DNA of 64,000 nt from an uncultured Isosphaeraceae bacterium (GCA_945957605.1 CAMFLR010000006.1:431834-495833), one strand, 5' to 3'; numbered from the stretch's first letter, positions 50,807-60,509 are shown. A program made the numbers and translations. Notes: generated by a model not told the origin, from the letters alone.

Positions 50807-53800
50807 GTGCCCTGGCGATTCTTTCTAGTCTGCCTGCTTGCGACCGCAACAGTACGCGCCGCGGAGCCCTCGAACGACGAGTTCTTTGAAAGCCGCGTTC
50901 GGCCGGTGCTGATCAATCGATGCAACAAATGCCACGGCGCCGAGGCGAAGATCAAGGGCGGGTTGCGGCTCGACTCGCGCGATGCGATCCTCCGCGGCGG
51001 CGACAGCGGCCCCGCAGCCGTTCCCGGCAAGCCCGACGATAGCGGCCTCATCGCGGCGATTCGTTACATCGACGAGCCACGCATGCCGCCCGACGGCAAG
51101 CTCAACGAGTCGGAAATCAAGGTTCTCACCGAATGGGTCGCGCGAGGATTGCCCTGGCCGAAATCTCAGCCTGTGGCTCAGGCCACCAAACCAACGTGGC
51201 GAATCACCGACGCACAGCGGGCGCACTGGTCGTATCAACCGATCAAGAATCCGCCTCTTCCGAATGTGAAGGATGCAACTTGGTCTCGCGCCGAGTTTGA
51301 TCGCTTCATTGTGGCGGGACTCGAAGCGAAGGGGCTAAAACCCGCGCCACGCGCCGATAAAACCACGCTGATTCGTCGCGCAACCTTCGACCTCACTGGC
51401 CTGCCGCCGACTCCCGAAGAAGTCGACGCATTCCTGAAAGATGGCGCGGCCGACGCGTTCGCGAAGGTGGTCGATCGCTTGCTGGCGTCGCCCCGTTACG
51501 GCGAGCGCTGGGGACGTCACTGGCTCGACGTCGTGCGTTATGCCGATTCGCGCGATGCCCGCGGCGTCGGTGCGCCGGATGACATCACCGAGGCGTATCG
51601 CTATCGCGATTGGGTCGTCGCGGCGTTCAATCGCGACCTTCCCTACGACCGATTCATCATCGACCAGATCGCGGGCGACCTCGTCCCTGCCGCCAGTCGC
51701 GACGCCTTTAGCCCCGACGGCATGATCGCCACCGGCCTGCTGACGATCGGCGAATGGGGCACGGGTGACGCCGACAAAGAAAAGATGATGACCGACATCG
51801 TCGCCGACCAGATCGACGTTGTCTCTCGCGCGTTCATGGGCCTGACCATCGGCTGTGCTCGTTGCCACGACCACAAATTCGACCCAATTTCCCAGGCCGA
51901 TTATTACGGCCTCGCCGGCATTTTCTTCAGCACGCACATTCTGCCCGAACCCGGAGCCAAAACGGCCGGCTCGCCGATGCTTCGCACGCCGCTTGTTCCA
52001 CGCCAGGCAATTGAAGCGGCCGAGGCTTATCGAGTCGAACTCGCACGGCTCGAAGGCGAGCAAAAGACGCTGCTCGAGAATGAGTCAAACGCATTTGCCA
52101 TCGCGCAGCTTGATACAATTGAGAAGTCGCTTGCGCAAGTGAGCGAATACATCGATTCATCTTCAAGCTCTCCGAAGTCACTTCAGTCGCAGCGCTGGCT
52201 GAAGTATCTCGGCCTCGACAGCGACGGAACGCTGCTCAGCCAGCCGAACTCTTCATTGCTGGGAGCTGCGGGTATCGACTATTGGCGCGGTCCCACCAGC
52301 GACACTCCCTGGATCGCCGCCAATCGCACGAATGCGCCGGTAAAACTGCTCACGTTCGTGCTGCCGGAGAAGTCGATCAATATCCATCCTGGTCCCAACG
52401 AAGCGGCAGGGATTGTTTGGGCCAGTCCGGTCGCGGGTGAGATTCGCGTCGAAGGGAAACTCGGCGACGTCGATCCCACCTGTGGCGACGGCGTGACGTG
52501 GACCATCGAACATCGCCAAGGACGCGTTTGGAAGCCGGTTGCGTCGGGCGAGTTGGGCAACGGTGCGAGGTTGGCCATTCCGGCAAAGACCATCCGCGTA
52601 TCGCAAGGTGACGCAATTCGCTTGCTGATCGGTCCGCGTGGCGAATATACGTGCGACTCGACAACGATTGATATGACGATCACCCACGGCGCAACTTCTT
52701 GGAACGTTACGCGCGAGTTGGTGCCCGACCTGCTCCTTTCCGGTCGAGGAAATCCGCATCCCGACCACAGCGGCAAGCCCGACGTTTGGCGACTCGTCAG
52801 CGCTCCAGCGAACCAAGGCGTGGCCAAGCGTAACGATCTGCCGGGTGAGATTGCCACCTGGCTCGCTGCGCTGAATTCCAACGACAAGCCCGCGCGATCA
52901 ACCGCCGCGAAGTCAATCAAGGCGGCGGTACTCGATCCCAAGAACTCCAAGCTTCGCACTGCGCTCACTGCGTCAACTGGCCCGCTCTGGCCGGCGTTGG
53001 GTGAATTGCCTGAGGCATCGCGTGCGAAACTTGCGGCAAACCAGACGCAGTTGGATGCCCATCGCGCAAAGGCGCCAGCGCCGTTTCCGCTGGGGATCGT
53101 CGCGCAGGAAGGAGGCGTGCCGACGAGTGCTTACGCCGGCGTTCACGACACTCGAATTCTTGCGCGTGGCGAATACACCAAGCCGGGCGCCGTGGTGCCA
53201 AGACATTTCCCGGTGATCGTCGCCGGTGATGGGCCGCCGCCGAAATTGTCGGGAAGCGGCCGGCTTGAACTGGCCCATTGGATCGCGCGTGGCGATCACC
53301 CACTTACCGCACGAGTAATGGCGAATCGCCTCTGGTCGTTGCATTTTGGCGATGGTTTGGTGCGAACCGTCGGCAATTTCGGCGCGCTCGGTGAAGCGCC
53401 GAGCAACCCGGAATTGCTCGATCACCTCGCGCAGCGTTTCATCGCTTCGGGATGGTCGATCAAGCAAATGCATCGGCTCATCATGAACTCTGCCGCATAT
53501 GCGCAATCGAGCTACGCGTCGAAAGAAACGCTCACCGCCGATCCCGAAAACCGCCTCTTCGGTCGAATGAATCGCCGGCGACTCGAAGCCGAAGCGATTC
53601 GCGATAGCCTGCTCGCCGTTTCGGGCCGGCTCGATTCAGCGATGGGAGGGCCATCCTATCGCGAATTCGACGTCCCCAGGCGCACGCTCTATTTGATGAC
53701 GATTCGCTCTGACCGCTCATCATTCGGCCCGCTATTCGACGCCGCCGATGCGACGGCGATCGTCGATAAACGTGTTGTTTCGACCGTCGCGCCTCAAGCA

Positions 53801-54046
53801 TTGTTCTTGCTCAATAGCCCATTCGCGACCAAGGCCGCTGATACTCTGGCTACTCGTTTGATGCGTGAGGCAAAGACAACCGATGATCGCATCACGCGGG
53901 CGTATGCGCTGATTTACGCTCGCTCACCAACGCAGCAAGAACGCACACTCGGCCGCTCGTTCCTGAGTGATTCGGCCGACGAAGCGACGTGGTCAAAATT
54001 TGCTCACATCCTGCTGTGTGGCAATGAATTCCTGTTCGTCGACTGA
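50807..54046 (+). CDS. PSCyt1-DUF1549-DUF1553 planctomycete secreted protein
   Basis: 1079 residues from a GTG (GAGG seven bases upstream); the signal peptide VPWRFFLVCLLATATVRA ends at AEPSND, which fixes the start better than upstream codons. Domains in order: planctomycete cytochrome c PSCyt1 (haem motif CNKCHG and conserved RPVLINRCNKCH), DUF1549/PSCyt2 (FDLTGLPPTPEEV, ASPRYGERWGRHWLDVVRYADS, IGCARCHDHKFDPI), a beta-sandwich insertion (about 510-650), and DUF1553 (ELAHWIARGDHPLTARVMANR to AYALIYARSPT). This arrangement is almost confined to planctomycetes and Verrucomicrobia; such proteins occur next to DUF1501 proteins and polysaccharide or sulfatase genes, activity unknown. The DUF1501 gene follows 24 bp downstream. 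Confidence 0.93.
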   Translation: MPWRFFLVCLLATATVRAAEPSNDEFFESRVRPVLINRCNKCHGAEAKIKGGLRLDSRDAILRGGDSGPAAVPGKPDDSGLIAAIRYIDEPRMPPDGKLNESEIKVLTEWVARGLPWPKSQPVAQATKPTWRITDAQRAHWSYQPIKNPPLPNVKDATWSRAEFDRFIVAGLEAKGLKPAPRADKTTLIRRATFDLTGLPPTPEEVDAFLKDGAADAFAKVVDRLLASPRYGERWGRHWLDVVRYADSRDARGVGAPDDITEAYRYRDWVVAAFNRDLPYDRFIIDQIAGDLVPAASRDAFSPDGMIATGLLTIGEWGTGDADKEKMMTDIVADQIDVVSRAFMGLTIGCARCHDHKFDPISQADYYGLAGIFFSTHILPEPGAKTAGSPMLRTPLVPRQAIEAAEAYRVELARLEGEQKTLLENESNAFAIAQLDTIEKSLAQVSEYIDSSSSSPKSLQSQRWLKYLGLDSDGTLLSQPNSSLLGAAGIDYWRGPTSDTPWIAANRTNAPVKLLTFVLPEKSINIHPGPNEAAGIVWASPVAGEIRVEGKLGDVDPTCGDGVTWTIEHRQGRVWKPVASGELGNGARLAIPAKTIRVSQGDAIRLLIGPRGEYTCDSTTIDMTITHGATSWNVTRELVPDLLLSGRGNPHPDHSGKPDVWRLVSAPANQGVAKRNDLPGEIATWLAALNSNDKPARSTAAKSIKAAVLDPKNSKLRTALTASTGPLWPALGELPEASRAKLAANQTQLDAHRAKAPAPFPLGIVAQEGGVPTSAYAGVHDTRILARGEYTKPGAVVPRHFPVIVAGDGPPPKLSGSGRLELAHWIARGDHPLTARVMANRLWSLHFGDGLVRTVGNFGALGEAPSNPELLDHLAQRFIASGWSIKQMHRLIMNSAAYAQSSYASKETLTADPENRLFGRMNRRRLEAEAIRDSLLAVSGRLDSAMGGPSYREFDVPRRTLYLMTIRSDRSSFGPLFDAADATAIVDKRVVSTVAPQALFLLNSPFATKAADTLATRLMREAKTTDDRITRAYALIYARSPTQQERTLGRSFLSDSADEATWSKFAHILLCGNEFLFVD

Positions 54047-54070
54047 TTTTGATTTGCAAGGAACCTCGCC

Positions 54071-55501
54071 ATGAACCTTCCGCGCGAACTCGATCGCCTG
54101 CACCGCCGCGCGGTTCTGGGGCGTTTCGCTAACGGATTCGGCATGCTCGGCCTGGCGTCGCTCCTCGCCGATGAGGCACGCGGCGGAATCGCCAGCACCT
54201 CGACCGATCTAATGGCCGTCAAGCCGCCGCACTTCTCCGCGCGAGCCAAGCGGGTAATCTTTCTGTTCATGTCAGGCGGTCCGTCGCACGTCGATCTCTT
54301 CGATCCCAAGCCGCGCCTCGCCGCCGATAACGGCAAGCCGCTGCCGTTCTCAATGCCGCACCTCGAACGCACACGCACGGGCAATCTGCTGCGCTCGCCG
54401 TTCAAGTTTGCGAAGCACGGCCAGTCGGGCCAGGATATCAGCGAGTTGTTCCCCCACCTCGCCAAGCAGGCCGATAAGCTCTGCATCATCAAATCCATGG
54501 TTGCAGACAACATCAATCACAATGGTGCTTGCCTGCAAATGAATACAGGCGAGCAAACCTTCTCGCGTCCCAGCATGGGTTCGTGGCTCACTTACGGATT
54601 GGGCAGCGAAAATCGCGACCTGCCCGGCTTCGTCGTCATCAGCCCAAGTCAGCCGGCGCAGGGTGCACCGCTCTGGTCATCGAGCTTCTTGCCTGCGGCG
54701 TATCAGGGGACGCTCATCGCCGATCTCAAAGATCCGATCGCCAATATCAAAAATCCCAAAAGCACACTCGCCGACCAGCGTAAACAGCTCGACGTTTTGC
54801 GACAGCTCAACACGCTGCATCAAGTTGGTCGCGATGACGATTCGCGATTGGCTGCCCGAATTGAGTCGTTCGAGCTGGCCTTCCGGATGCAAGCGCAGGC
54901 TCCTGAAGCGTTCGATGTGAATCGTGAATCGCCCGCTACCAAATCCCTCTATGGGCTCGATGATCCCACCACGTCGATCTTCGCGACGCAGTGTCTCATG
55001 GCGCGGCGATTGGCCGAGCGTGGCGTGCGATTCGTGCAGGTCTATCACACGCAGACCTCGAAGCGCAAGAGTTGCCAGCTTTGGGATCAGCACGGCGGTC
55101 TTGCGACCGAACTTCCCGCCAACTGCGCAGCGACTGATAAACCAATCGCCGCGCTTTTGCACGACCTGAAAACGCGAGGATTGCTCGACGACACGCTCGT
55201 CGTCTGGGGCGGAGAATTCGGCCGCACGCCGACGGCCGAGGGGACGAACGGTCGCGAACATCATCCGTTTGGTTTCACGATGTGGATGGCGGGCGGCGGC
55301 ACGCGTCCGGGTTATGCCCACGGCGCCACCGACGAGTTCGGCTGGCACTCGGTGAAGGACAAGGTGCACGTGCACGACCTGCACGCGACGATCCTGCATT
55401 TGCTCGGAATCGACCATGAACGCTTGACATACCGCTACAGCGGGCGAGATTATCGGCTCACCGATGTCTTCGGCCAGGTTGTGAAACCGCTCCTCGCCTG
55501 A
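54071..55501 (+). CDS. DUF1501 domain protein (Tat-type signal)
   Basis: 476 residues. The N terminus contains HRRAVLGRFANGFGMLGLASL, compatible with a twin-arginine signal. DUF1501 hallmarks: VIFLFMSGGPSHVDLFDPKP, GQDISELFPHLAKQ, GACLQMNTGEQ, LWDQHGG and WGGEFGRTPTAEGTNGREHHP; the fold is alkaline-phosphatase/sulfatase-like, probably with metal. It is 24 bp from the preceding DUF1549/DUF1553 gene and the pair is a standard planctomycete unit. Function unknown but thought to act on extracellular substrates together. Confidence 0.92.
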   Translation: MNLPRELDRLHRRAVLGRFANGFGMLGLASLLADEARGGIASTSTDLMAVKPPHFSARAKRVIFLFMSGGPSHVDLFDPKPRLAADNGKPLPFSMPHLERTRTGNLLRSPFKFAKHGQSGQDISELFPHLAKQADKLCIIKSMVADNINHNGACLQMNTGEQTFSRPSMGSWLTYGLGSENRDLPGFVVISPSQPAQGAPLWSSSFLPAAYQGTLIADLKDPIANIKNPKSTLADQRKQLDVLRQLNTLHQVGRDDDSRLAARIESFELAFRMQAQAPEAFDVNRESPATKSLYGLDDPTTSIFATQCLMARRLAERGVRFVQVYHTQTSKRKSCQLWDQHGGLATELPANCAATDKPIAALLHDLKTRGLLDDTLVVWGGEFGRTPTAEGTNGREHHPFGFTMWMAGGGTRPGYAHGATDEFGWHSVKDKVHVHDLHATILHLLGIDHERLTYRYSGRDYRLTDVFGQVVKPLLA

Positions 55502-55547
55502 GACAATCCGCGTTTCACTCCTCCCTCAGCCCGTGGGGTTACCTCGC

Positions 55548-56807
55548 ATGCGTTTGGTTCGTAACGGTTCGTGGTGTCTCGCCCTCGCACTCCTTGTTTC
55601 GCCGCTCGCCGCCAAGGCTGAAGGCCCGCTCGCGATCAAAGACGGCGACCGCATCGTCTTCTACGGCGATAGCATTACCGATCAGCGGCAGTACACTGTT
55701 TTCACCGAGACCTATCTCGTCACCCGGTTCCCGAAGCTCAAGCTCGAATTCATTCACTCGGGTTGGGGCGGAGACCGCGTTACGGGCGGCGGTGGCGGAC
55801 CAATCGACCTGCGCCTGCAACGCGACGTCATCGCCTACAAGCCAACTGTCATGACGATCATGCTCGGCATGAACGACGCGAGCTACAAGGCGTTCAACGG
55901 CGAGATTTTCGCGACGTATTCGAAAGGCTACAAGCACATCCTCGATGTGCTCAAGAAAGAGCTACCCAACCTGCGACTGACGCTGATTCGCCCGTCGCCG
56001 TTCGACGATGTCACGCGCCGACCGGGGTTTGAAGGCGGCTACAATGGCGTGCTCGAGAAGTATGGTGATTTCGTAGCCCAGCTTGCGAAGGAAAATGGCG
56101 CGACCATCGCCGACCTGAACACCTCCGTGGTCGAGGCGACGAAAAAGGCCTACATCAAAGATCCCGAGCTGGCCAAGCAACTCAATCCCGACCGCATCCA
56201 TCCGATGCACGGTGGTCAGTTGCTGATGGCGGCGGCCCTTCTGAAAGCCTGGAACGCCCCCAGCCTGGTTTCTGAAGTCCACTTCGACGCCGCCGATGCC
56301 AAGGCCGTCAACGCCAAGGTGGAAAACGTCAAGGTCGACAACGGCGTGATCAGTTGGACCCAGACGGATGAAGCCCTCCCCTTCCCCATCAACTTCAAAG
56401 ACAAGGTGACCGCGCTCGCCGTCGCGTCTTCGACATTTGTTGACGACTTGAATCGTCAGATGCTCATCGCCACGCGGCTCGAAAAGCCGAACTACACGCT
56501 GAAGATCGACGGCAAGGCGGTTGGCAAATTCAGCAAGGAACAGCTCGAAAAAGGCGTCAACCTCGCGACCCTGCCCACCACGCCCATGCTCGAACAGGCA
56601 AGGAACGTGCAGAAGCTTGTCGTCGAGCATAACGACATGCACTTCTACCGCTGGCGGAGCATTGAAGTGCCGTTTGAGAAGGAAGATCCTGCGGCCGTGA
56701 AGAAGTCGAACGAAGGGCTTGATGCAATTGAGGCAATTGTTGTGAAGCACCAGCGCGAAGCGGCTCAGCCCAAGCCGCACAAATTCGAACTCGTGCCGCA
56801 AGGCTGA
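55548..56807 (+). CDS. Secreted SGNH/GDSL-type hydrolase
   Basis: 419 residues from the ATG of MRLVRNGSWCLAL, signal peptide ending in AAKAEG. SGNH blocks: FYGDSITDQ (nucleophile Ser in GDSI), the GWGGDRVTGG block, IMLGMNDASY (GxND) and DRIHPMHGGQLLMA (DxxH). These are the catalytic Ser, Gly, Asn and Asp/His of the esterase fold, so hydrolysis of an ester, probably a carbohydrate acetyl ester, is likely. The C-terminal 170 residues are an extra beta/alpha domain. Follows the DUF1501 gene by 46 bp and probably shares its transcript; this context suggests turnover of extracellular glycans. Confidence 0.9.
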   Translation: MRLVRNGSWCLALALLVSPLAAKAEGPLAIKDGDRIVFYGDSITDQRQYTVFTETYLVTRFPKLKLEFIHSGWGGDRVTGGGGGPIDLRLQRDVIAYKPTVMTIMLGMNDASYKAFNGEIFATYSKGYKHILDVLKKELPNLRLTLIRPSPFDDVTRRPGFEGGYNGVLEKYGDFVAQLAKENGATIADLNTSVVEATKKAYIKDPELAKQLNPDRIHPMHGGQLLMAAALLKAWNAPSLVSEVHFDAADAKAVNAKVENVKVDNGVISWTQTDEALPFPINFKDKVTALAVASSTFVDDLNRQMLIATRLEKPNYTLKIDGKAVGKFSKEQLEKGVNLATLPTTPMLEQARNVQKLVVEHNDMHFYRWRSIEVPFEKEDPAAVKKSNEGLDAIEAIVVKHQREAAQPKPHKFELVPQG

Positions 56808-56844
56808 TCGTTCACCGTGGAAATTGTTTCCACGCAATAACACA

Positions 56845-56884
56845 CAAGGTTCGGCCCCGTCGCTTGCGATAGGGCCGAACCTTG
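56845..56884 (+). terminator. Terminator after the DUF1549-DUF1501-SGNH unit
   Basis: Stem CAAGGTTCGGCCC/GGGCCGAACCTTG (13 perfect pairs), 14-base loop, followed by CTGCGTTTT. About 35 bp after the SGNH stop. Confidence 0.8.
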
Positions 56885-56931
56885 CTGCGTTTTCGTAAGA
56901 GTTGCCTACCTGATTTTAGGCTCTAAGAATC

Positions 56932-57047
56932 GGGTAGCCGGGACAACTTGTTGTCCCGGTCGCGAAGCGACAAGAGGAAGTCGCCAACCCTTTCGCTTTG
57001 TCCTCTTGTGGCTGCGCCACCTGGACAACGAGTTGTCCAGGCCACCT
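56932..57047. repeat. Nested palindromic repeat, GGACAAC type (copy 3)
   Basis: Outer arms GGGTAGC and GCCACCT. Left: CCGGGACAAC/GTTGTCCCGG, GTCGC-gaa-GCGAC, CAAGAGG. Right: CCTCTTG, GTGG-ctgcg-CCAC and CTGGACAAC/GTTGTCCAG. Located just downstream of the terminator of the DUF1549-DUF1501-SGNH run. Confidence 0.85.
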
Positions 57048-57108
57048 AATACCGTTCAATCTGTTGTTTCGATTGCTTAACTATTCATTCAATTATATTT
57101 CAACGGTC

Positions 57109-57858
57109 TCAAACCAATCCCCCGTTGGCTCGCAGCGTCTGGCCGTTCACCCAGCCGCCCTCAGAGCTAACGAGGAACGCGACAACACCTGCGATGTCCT
57201 CCGGCTGTCCCAACCGTTCGAGCGGCGGCATTTTCGCGAGGTTTTCGACCTGCGCCTGAGTTTTATCCTTGAGAAATAGCTCAGTGGCGACAGGCCCTGG
57301 TGCCACCGCGTTGACAGTGATATTTCTCCCGCGAAGCTCCTTGGCAAAGATGTTCGTGAGGGTTTCGACGGCCGCTTTCGTCGCAGCGTACACGCTGTAG
57401 CCTGGCAGCGCGAGACCGCGCACACTTGTGGAGAAGTTGACGACGCGACCGCCATCACGCAGCTTCTTCGATGCGCTTCGCATGCCGTTGAATGTGCCTT
57501 TGAGATTGACCGCGATGATGCGATCGAAAAGTGCATCGTCGGTATCGGTCAGCATCGTCAGGCCGGGCTGAATGATGCCGGCGTTGTTGACGAGAATGTC
57601 GACGCCTCCAAAATGCGCAATCGTCTGATCAAACAGCGCCTCGAATTGTACAGGCACGGAGACATCGGCCTGAATCGCTACGGCTTGCCCGCCAGCGGCT
57701 TCAATCTCGCCAACCACCGTATTGGCATCGTCGACGCGGCCGGCGTAGTTCACGACGATTTTGATCCCATCACGCGCCAGGCGTTTGGCGATCGCCGCGC
57801 CAATGCCTCGCGAGGCACCGGTCACAATGGCAACGCGCTGCGGTTTGTTCGCTTCCAT
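57109..57858 (-). CDS. Short-chain dehydrogenase/reductase
   Basis: 249 residues from the ATG of MEANKPQRVA, with GGAGAG upstream. Classical SDR: cofactor motif TGASRGIG, NNAG, catalytic serine in NFSTSVRG with YAATK (Tyr/Lys of the YxxxK motif) and the C-terminal segment GQPEDIAGVVAFLVS. NAD(P)H-dependent oxidoreductase. Substrate not inferable. It lies 27 bp behind the flavoprotein reductase gene on the same strand; the two may be co-transcribed. Confidence 0.88.
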   Translation of the reverse strand: MEANKPQRVAIVTGASRGIGAAIAKRLARDGIKIVVNYAGRVDDANTVVGEIEAAGGQAVAIQADVSVPVQFEALFDQTIAHFGGVDILVNNAGIIQPGLTMLTDTDDALFDRIIAVNLKGTFNGMRSASKKLRDGGRVVNFSTSVRGLALPGYSVYAATKAAVETLTNIFAKELRGRNITVNAVAPGPVATELFLKDKTQAQVENLAKMPPLERLGQPEDIAGVVAFLVSSEGGWVNGQTLRANGGLV

Positions 57859-57885
57859 GAATCTCTCCATTTGGTTCAGCGAGAA

Positions 57886-59274
57886 TTATTGAGTCGGCAG
57901 AGCCGAGAATAGCGCGACGAGTCCTTCGGCCATCGTCGGGTGCGTGATGATCGAATCGCGCAGGGTTGTGTAAGGCAGATTCGCCGTCATCGCCAACTGA
58001 ACGATCGCCATAATCTCGCCCGCCTCGGCGCCGAACATTGTGAAGCTGAGAATGCGGTCATCCGGCGAAATCAGTGCCTTCATGAATCCGCGCGTTTCGG
58101 AAATCGTTCGGCTTCGCAGCGCGGCTTCCATCGGGATTCGCAGCTTGCGGAACGATTGGCCACGTTCGATCGCTTCCTTTTCAGTCGGACCGATGCGCGC
58201 GAGTTCGGGGTCGGTGAACAGGCAAAACGGCACCTGACGGCCGGTCGTCACGCGTTGCTTTCCCGCGAGATTGTCGCGAACGATGCGGTAGTCGTCGAAG
58301 GCGATGTGCGTGAAGTACGGACTACCCGCACAATCACCCACCGCCCAAACGCCATGCGCAGTCGTTTGAAGCTTCTCATTTACTTTCACATGACCACGCT
58401 CGTCACGCTCGACACCCACGGTTTCGAGGCCAATGCCATCGGTGTTGGGCACACGTCCTGCCGCTGCCAGCAAGTGCGTCCCTTCGATGACAGTTTCCGC
58501 GCCATCGCGCTTGAGATGAAGTCGCACCGAACTGCCCGACGTTCCTTCAACTCGGATCAATTCGGTGCTCGTAAGAACGTCGATACCTTCTTCGCGGAGC
58601 ACTTCCGTCACGGCCTGGGTGACGTCGTTGTCTTCCTTGTGAATGACCGATTTATTGCGGTCGATCACGGTGACGCAGCTTCTGAGCCGTCGCATCGCCT
58701 GCGCGAGTTCAAGACCGATGTAGCCGCCTCCCAGCACGATCAGATGCGGCGGAATTTCGGCGAGCTCGAGTGCTTCGATGTGCGTCATCGGCTGCGATTC
58801 GGCGAGCCCCGGCGTGTCGTCGATCTTCGCGCGCGTGCCGGTGCTGATGACGACGTTCTCGCCCCGAAGCTGACGTGTTCCGCCGCCATGCAGTTTGACC
58901 TCGATCGTCCTGGGCGCGACAAATGTGCCGCTGCCTAGAACAAGCTCGGCACCGCTCGCCTTGAATTTGTTTTGATGCATTTCGACCAGGCCTTCGACCA
59001 TCTTCCGCTTGCGGGCGCGGACCTCTGTCATGTTGATGGTCGACTCACCCAGCTCGATGCCGAATTCGCTGCTCCTGCGCACGAGCGATGCGACCTTCGC
59101 CGAATAAATGACATTCTTGCTGGGCAAGCAGGCAATATTCGGGCACGAACCGCCGATGTATCGTCGCTCGATCACGGCCGCCCGCTTCCCTTGAGAGGCG
59201 ACGCTCCACGCAATATACTTCCCCGCCTCGCCGCTACCGAGCACGACCAGATCGTAATCTTCAACGTCGATCAT
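57886..59274 (-). CDS. FAD-dependent pyridine nucleotide-disulfide oxidoreductase (mercuric reductase/Lpd-like)
   Basis: 462 residues. FAD motif VVLGSGEAGKYIAW, redox-active disulfide GGSCPNIACLPSK (where the usual form is GGTCxNxGCxPSK), NAD motif VLGGGYIGLELA, the second FAD contact AVGDCAGSPYF, and the C-terminal HPTMAEGL with the His that acts in catalysis in dimers. Class I disulfide reductases include dihydrolipoamide dehydrogenase, mercuric reductase and glutathione reductase; the GGSCPNIACLPSK form and absence of an N-terminal metal-binding domain leave the substrate open. First gene of a two-gene minus-strand unit with the SDR. Confidence 0.85.
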   Translation of the reverse strand: MIDVEDYDLVVLGSGEAGKYIAWSVASQGKRAAVIERRYIGGSCPNIACLPSKNVIYSAKVASLVRRSSEFGIELGESTINMTEVRARKRKMVEGLVEMHQNKFKASGAELVLGSGTFVAPRTIEVKLHGGGTRQLRGENVVISTGTRAKIDDTPGLAESQPMTHIEALELAEIPPHLIVLGGGYIGLELAQAMRRLRSCVTVIDRNKSVIHKEDNDVTQAVTEVLREEGIDVLTSTELIRVEGTSGSSVRLHLKRDGAETVIEGTHLLAAAGRVPNTDGIGLETVGVERDERGHVKVNEKLQTTAHGVWAVGDCAGSPYFTHIAFDDYRIVRDNLAGKQRVTTGRQVPFCLFTDPELARIGPTEKEAIERGQSFRKLRIPMEAALRSRTISETRGFMKALISPDDRILSFTMFGAEAGEIMAIVQLAMTANLPYTTLRDSIITHPTMAEGLVALFSALPTQ

Positions 59275-59636
59275 GATTGAACTCCTATCGATTCGTTAGC
59301 GCCCGGTCGAGAAAAGTTCGCATCGCTTCAGCAATCTCATGTGTATCGGTTTTCGGTCACATTCTATGACGTCTCGATGGAATTGCCAGCATCCGAGCGA
59401 CATTCATGCGGACACGCTGATTGGAGTGATGCAGTCTCGCTCGATTGAACACAATTTGCTCAGATGTGGCTTGAAAGCAAGGCGGCCGCTAGACCCCCAG
59501 TCTAGCGCGCTTAGTTCGTGATTCGAGAAATCCCGAGTAGTCCGCGCAACGTCACACCAAGGTCAAATTTTAGCCAAACACGTGTTCAATTTTCATAGAA
59601 GTCACGCAACTGGTGGTCGCAAACTTTTCTGCTTTC
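59275..59636. other. Intergenic, divergent region
   Basis: About 360 bp upstream of the reductase gene. Frames here are noise. The half repeat follows directly (59637-59683), then the adk promoter region. Confidence 0.4.
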
Positions 59637-59683
59637 GTCTCTTGTGACTGCGTCACCTGGACAACGAGTTGTCCAGGCCACCC
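59637..59683. repeat. Half copy of the GGACAAC palindromic repeat (copy 4)
   Basis: Only the right side is recognisable: TCTCTTG, GTGAC-tgc-GTCAC, CTGGACAAC/GTTGTCCAG and the arm GCCACCC. The left half is missing or strongly degenerate, which shows that the repeat can be split at its centre. Confidence 0.75.
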
Positions 59684-59833
59684 AAATCTATGCAATTCGG
59701 TACCACAGACGCGTATTTCGCATGAAACAAGCCTTCACCGCCCGTCGCGCTCAAGTTCCCCTTTTCCCTGAGACGGCTGGGCACTACCATAGTTCCCTCG
59801 TTCAGTGTTCAGTTGGAAAGGACAGAATTCGCG

Positions 59834-60502
59834 ATGCCCGGTCATGCCCCGCTCCATCTTGTCATGTTTGGTCGCCCTGGGAGCGGCAAAAGTAGCCTTG
59901 CCGAACGACTCGGCAAGGAATTTGGTTACCAGCTTGTCCGCACCGGTGAGATGCTCCGCGAGTCGGTCCGCAAAGGCGATTCGATCGGCGTGCGCCTGGC
60001 CGATCAACTCTCCACCGGCAATCTCGTTTCCGACGAACTCATTCTCGAACTGCTCGAACACAACCTCCGCCCCAGCAAAGAGTCGAAACTCCTCTTCGAC
60101 GGCTTCCCTCGCACCCTGGGACAGGTTTCCGTTCTGGAACGCTTCGAAAACAGCCTTGGCTTCAAGGTCGATTGCTTTCTCGACGTCGCCGTGTCGCGCG
60201 AAGACGCCGTCGCCCGCATGACGTGCCGTCGCGTTTGCCCGTCCTGTGGCGCGACGTACCACCTCATCGCCAAGCCGCCCAAGGTTGACGAAACTTGCGA
60301 TGTCGACGGCGTGAAGCTCGAGCGTCGCAAAGATGACGCGATCGACGTAGTGAACTACCGCCAAAAGGTTTACGACCAGCAAACCCAACCCGTCATCGAC
60401 CACTACCGCGTCGCTACTCCCGCGCTCTGCCGCGCGGTGAATGGCAATCAGGCCGTGGACGCGGTGTATCGAGATACGGTTCGCGTCCTGGGCCTGGGAT
60501 AA
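59834..60502 (+). CDS. adk: Adenylate kinase, zinc-LID type
   Basis: 222 residues from the ATG of MPGHAPLHLVM; an upstream TTG is rejected. P-loop GRPGSGKS at about 13-20, GDSIG/RTGEMLRE (NMP-binding), DGFPRT and a LID with CPSCG...ETCDVDG, a Cys-x2-Cys...Cys-x2-Asp zinc site like that of Bacillus subtilis Adk. It interconverts ATP+AMP and 2 ADP in the cytoplasm. It does not lie in the ribosomal-protein operon where the housekeeping gene usually sits, so a second adk is possible. Confidence 0.88.
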   Translation: MPGHAPLHLVMFGRPGSGKSSLAERLGKEFGYQLVRTGEMLRESVRKGDSIGVRLADQLSTGNLVSDELILELLEHNLRPSKESKLLFDGFPRTLGQVSVLERFENSLGFKVDCFLDVAVSREDAVARMTCRRVCPSCGATYHLIAKPPKVDETCDVDGVKLERRKDDAIDVVNYRQKVYDQQTQPVIDHYRVATPALCRAVNGNQAVDAVYRDTVRVLGLG

Positions 60503-60509
60503 GCGGCGG

